Source: Hetaerina americana
Taxonomy: Eukaryota; Arthropoda; Insecta; Odonata; Calopterygidae
Direction: 5' to 3'
Length of the DNA: 64,000 nt
NCBI GenBank assembly: GCA_022747635.1
Contig: JAKTNV010000619.1
Coordinates: 32,894 to 96,893 of the forward strand
Below, in pieces: positions 59,491 through 64,000 of the stretch. Every line of letters starts with the position of its first letter. Position 1 is the first letter of the stretch. Made by a program: the position numbers and the translations under genes. Under the pieces are notes generated by a model. The model worked only from the letters and a program-made list of their open reading frames with translations. It was not told where the DNA came from and ran no database searches.

Positions 59491-62400
59491 GGTGAAATTC
59501 TCACTCGACACAAATCAAACAAAAATGTTTCCATGGTGTGTCTTTTTGTTCATTTTCATCAAATAAACAAAATAAAACCCAGAGTTAATCATTAAAGACA
59601 AGAAATGAACATAAATGATGCCTAAGCGCAAGTGTTAATGTTAGTAAAAGAGCCCAAATTTCTAAAAATATTGCGAAAAACAACAATCTTCCATTATAGA
59701 GTGAATGTTTGAGGTGTATAGAAGGCATTTATTTCATTTTTAGAAATTTTAATTTTTCACATTTTTCCATGAAAAGTGCCAATACCCCCCCTTTGGGTTC
59801 TAGGTGAAATTCTCACTCGACACAAATCAAACAAAAATGTTTCCATGGTGTGTCTTGTTGTTCATTTTCATCAAATAAACAAAATAAAACCCAGAATAAA
59901 TCATTAAAGACAGGAAATGAGCATAAAAGATGCCTCGCCGCAAGTTTAAATGTTAGTCAAAGAGCCCAAATTTCAAAAAATATTGCGAAAAACAACAATC
60001 TTCCATTATAGAGTGAATGTTTGAGGTATATAGAAGGCATTTATTTCATTTTTAGAAATTTTAATTTTTCACATTTTTCCATGAAAAGTGCCAATACCCC
60101 CCCCTTTGGGTTCTACATAAAAATCACACTCGACACAAATCAAACAAAAATGTTTCCATGGTGTGTATTGTTGTTCATTTTCATCAAATAAACAAAATAA
60201 AACCCAGAATAAATCATTAAAGACAAGAAATGAGCATAAAAGATACCTCAGCGCAAGTGTTAATGTTAGTAAAAGAGCCAAAATTTCTAAAAATATTGCG
60301 AAAAACAACAATCTTTCATTATAGAGTGAATGTTTGAGGTGTATAGAAGGCATTTATTTCATTTTTCGAAATTTTAATTTTTCACATTTTTCCATGAAAA
60401 GTGCCAATACCCCCTCCTTTGGGTTCTAGGTGAAATTCTCACTCGGCACAAATCAAACAAAAATGTTTCCATGGTGTGTATTGTTGTTCATTTTCTTTAA
60501 ATAAACAAAATAAAACCCAGAGTTAATCATTAAAGACAGGAAATGAGCATAAAAGATGCCTAAGCGCAAGTGTTAATGTTAGTAAAAGAGCCCAAATTTC
60601 AAAAAATATTGCGAAAAACAACAATCTTCCATTATAGAGTGAATGTTTGAGGTGTATAGAAGGCATTTATTTCATTTTTAGAAATTTTAATTTTTCACAT
60701 TTTTCCATGAAAAGTGCCAATACCCCCCCCTTTGGGTTCTTGGTGAAATTCTCACTCGGCACAAATCAAACCAAAATGTTTCCATGGTGTGTATTGTTGT
60801 TCATTTTCATCAAATAAACAAAATAAAACCCAGAGTTAATCATTAAAGACAGGAAATGAGCATAAAAGATGCCTCAGCGCAAGTTTTAATGTTAGTAAAA
60901 GAGCCCAAATTTCAAAAAATATTGCGAAAAACAACAATCTTCCAATATAGAGTGAATGTTTGAGGTGTATACAAGGTTTTTATTTCATTTTTAGAAATTT
61001 TAATTTTTCACATTTTTCCATGAAAAGTGCCAATACCCCCCCCTTTGGGTTCTAGGTGAAAATCTCACTCGACACAAATCAAACAAAAATGTTTCCATGG
61101 TGTGTATTGTTGTTCATTTTCATCAAATAAACAAAATAAAACCCAGAATAAATCATTAAAGACAGGAAATGAGCATAAAAGATGCCTCGCCGCAAGTGTT
61201 AATGTTAGTCAAAGAGCCCAAATTTCAAAAAATATTGCGAAAAACAACAATCTTCCATTAGAGAGTAAATGTTTGAGGTGTATAGAAGGCATTTATTTCA
61301 TTTTTAGAAATTTTATTTTTCAAATTGTTCCATGAAAAGTGCCAATACCCCCCCCTTTGGGTTCTACACGAAAATCACACTCGACACAAATCAAACAAAA
61401 ATGTTTCCATGGTGTGTCTTGTTGTTCATTTTCATCAAATAAACAAAATAAAACCCAGAGTTAATCATTAAAGACAAGAAATGAGCATAAAAGATGCCTC
61501 AGCGCAAGTGTTAATGTTAGTAAAAGAGCCCAAATTTCAAAAAATATTGTGAAAAACAACAATCTTCCATTATAGAGTGAATGTTTGAGGTGTATAGAAG
61601 GCATTTATTTCATTTTTAGAAATTTTAATTTTTCACATTTTTCCATGAAAAGTGCCCATTGCCCCTCTTTGGGTTCTAGGGGAAATTCTCACTCGACACA
61701 ATTCAAACAAAAATGTTTCCATGGTTTGTATTGTTGTTCATTTTCATCAAATAAAAAAAATAAAACCCAGAGTTAATCATTAGAAGACAAGAAATGAGCA
61801 TAAAAGATGCCTCAGCGCAAGTGTTAATGTTGGTAAAAGAGCCCAAATTTCAAAAAATATTGCAAAAAACAACAATCTTCAATTATAGAGTGAATGTTTG
61901 AGGTGTATAGAAGGCATTTATTTCATTTTTAGAAATTTTAATTTTTCACATTTTTCCATGAAAAGTGCCAAACCCCTCCTTTGGGTTCTAGGTGAAATTC
62001 TCACTCGACACAAATCAAACAAAAATGTTTCCATGGTGTGTATTGTTGTTCATTTTCATCAAATAAACAAAATAAAACCCAGAATTAATCATTAAAGACA
62101 AGAAATGAGCATAAAAGATGCCTCAGCGAAAGTGGTAATGTTAGTAAAAGAGCCCAAATTTCTAAAAATATTGCGAAAAACAACAATCTTCCATTAGAGA
62201 GTGAATGTTTGAGGTGTATAGAAGGCATTTATTTCATTTTTAGAAATTTTATTTTTCACATTGTTCCATGAAAAGTGCCAATACCCCCCCCTTTGGGTTC
62301 TACACGAAAATCCTCACTCGACACAAATCAAACAAAAATGTTTCCATGGTGTGTCTTGTTGTTCATTTTCATCAAATAAACAAAATAAAACCCAGAATAA

Positions 62401-64000
62401 ATCATTTAAGACAGGAAATGAGCATAAAAGATGCCTCGCAGCAAGTGTTAATGTTAGTCAAAGAGCCCAAATTTCAAAAAATATTGCGAAAAACAACAAT
62501 CTTCCATTAGAGAGTAAATGTTTGAGGTGTATAGAAGGCATTTATTTCATTTTTAGAAATTTTATTTTTCACATTGTTCCATGAAAAGTGCCAATACCCC
62601 CCCCCTTTGGGTTCTACACGAAAATCACACTCGACACAAATCAAATCAAAATGTTTCCATGGTGTGTCTTGTTGTTCATTTTCATCAAATAAACAAAATA
62701 AAACCCAGAATAAATCATTAAAGACAAGAAATGAGCATAAATGATGCCTAAGCGCAAGTGTTAATGTTAGTAAAAGAGCCCAAATTTCTAAAAATATTGC
62801 GAAAAACAACAATCTTCCATTATAGAGTGAATGTTTGAGGTGTATAGAAGGCATTTATTTCATTTTTAGAAATTTTAATTTTTCACATTTTTCCATGAAA
62901 AGTGCCAATACCCCCCCCTTTGGGTTCTTGGTGAAATTCTCACTCGACACAAATCAAACAACAATGTTTCCATGGTGTGTATTGTTGTTCATTTTCATCA
63001 AATAAACAAAATAAAACCCAGAGTTTATCATTAAAGACAAGAAATGAGCATAAAAGATGCCTCAGCGCAAGTGTTAATGTTAGTAAAAGAGCCCAAATTT
63101 CAAAAAATATTGTGAAAAACAACAATCTTACATTATAGAGTGAATGTTTGAGGTGTATAGAAGGCATTTATTTCATTTTTAGAAATTTTAATTTTTCACA
63201 TTTTTCCATGAAAAGTGCCCATTGCCCCCCCTTTGGGTTCTCGGGGAAATTCTCACTCGACACAATTCAAACAAAAATGTTTCCATGGTTTGTATTGTTG
63301 TTCATTTTCATCAAATAAAAAAAATAAAACCCAGAGTTAATCATTAAAGACAAGAAATGAGCATAAAAGATGCCTCAGCGCAAGTGTTAATGTTGGTAAA
63401 AGAGCCCAAATTTCAAAAAATATTACAAAAAAAACAATCTTCCATTATAGAGTGAATGTTTGAGGTGTATAGAAGGCATTTATTTCATTTTAGAAATTTT
63501 AATTTTTCACATTTTTCCATGAAAAGTGCCAATACCCCCCCCTTTGGGTTCTAGGTGAAATTCTCACTCGACACAAATCAAACAAAAATGTTTCCATGGT
63601 GTGTATTGTTGTTCATTTTCATCAAAAACAAAAAAAACCCAGAGTTAATCATTAAAAACAAGAAATAAGCATAAAAGATGCCTCAGCGCAAGTGGTAATG
63701 TTAGTAAAAGAGCCCAAATTTCTAAAAATATTGCGAAAAACAACAATCTTCCATTAGAGAGTGAATGTTTGAGGTGTATAGAAGGCATTTATTTCATTTT
63801 TAGAAATTTTATTTTTCACATTGTTCCATGAAAAGTGCCAATACCCCCCCCTTTGGGTTCTACACGAAAATCACACTGGACACAAATCAAACAAAAATGT
63901 TTCCATGGTGTGTATTGTTGTTCATTTTCATCAAATAAACAAAATAAAACCCAGAGTTAATCATTAAAGACAAGAAATGAGCATAAATGATGCCTAAGCG
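59491..64000 (+). repeat. Right-end satellite, mixed unit types
   Basis: About fourteen monomers are drawn from types seen further left: the CCGCAAG unit (59930), TTTTTCAAATTG (61316), AGTGCCCATTGCCC (61653, 63216) and ACACGAAAATCCTC (62302). Small local changes include TCAAAAACAAAAAAAACCC near 63624. The array is cut by the window edge inside a monomer. There is no gene. Confidence 0.8.

Larger units (their letters stand above)
12326..64000 (+). repeat. Satellite array, right of the retroelement (about 165 monomers)
   Basis: The same ~313-bp monomer resumes exactly at the right copy of the target-site duplication and runs to the end of the window with no second insert. Orientation matches the left side, so the array was continuous before insertion. 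Diagnostic variants change along the array. TTGGTGAAATTCTCACTCGG and GAGTTAATC types become common to the right. Types with TTTTATTTTTCACATTGTTCC appear from about 37800 on. The array is not terminated inside the window. I see no gene, RNA gene or other mobile element in it. Confidence 0.97.

Noticed and set aside
1..64000. CRISPR array
   Set aside because: The repeats are ~313 bp, directly abutting and without unique spacers; the context is a eukaryotic satellite.

Overview
This window is eukaryotic and very probably animal DNA. Almost all of it is one tandem satellite array. The monomer is about 313 bp and AT-rich, and all copies run head-to-tail in the same orientation. By period I estimate about 195-200 monomers. 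I see no host gene, tRNA, rRNA or CRISPR. The many short open frames seen in every monomer are by-products of the repeat: their frames rotate because most spacings are not multiples of three, and the plus-strand ones usually begin with TTG.

One non-satellite insert lies at 10449-12325. It is a young Penelope-like retroelement (PLE), recognised by a reverse-transcriptase core (GLAMGSPLSP, YVDD) joined to a GIY-YIG endonuclease. The coding region is 5'-truncated, so the first RT motifs are missing. It sits between two 269-bp inverted arms (10447-10715 and 12014-12282) that I read as identical except at one position. Each arm carries a hammerhead-ribozyme-like core, a TATA-like stretch, a run of G/C tracts and a tandem 43-bp repeat. 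A 12-bp target duplication (GTGTGTATTGTT) flanks the insert. A paralogous empty site is present in the same array at 17625-17636, so both the boundaries and the inserted length (1889 bp including one target copy) can be read directly.

The satellite is organised at several scales. At 1-5415 there is a 7-monomer higher-order repeat (period 2187 bp), and its second and third copies look essentially identical. The block 9061 to about 14470 is repeated at 16250 to about 19145, with the PLE only in the first copy. At 19000-24700 there are 4-mer and 8-mer spacings; at 29345-32810 a 7-mer spacing; at 35060-36840 a 3-mer; at 36850-41540 an 8-mer that has contracted to a 7-mer. From 41000 to 59500 there is a dense patchwork of 2-, 7-, 9-, 22-, 26- and 33-monomer offsets. 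Several block edges fall inside monomers and leave chimeric units, as expected from unequal crossover or gene conversion.

The most interesting signals are: the PLE with ribozyme-like motifs on opposite strands; a 43-nt tail beyond the right arm that reads as the start of an open frame and may be the 5' end of the element's own coding sequence; the internal empty-site control; and recombination junctions inside monomers, including two that look reciprocal. Organism and satellite family cannot be named from sequence alone. Comparisons here were made by eye, so block edges are accurate to tens of bases unless stated otherwise.
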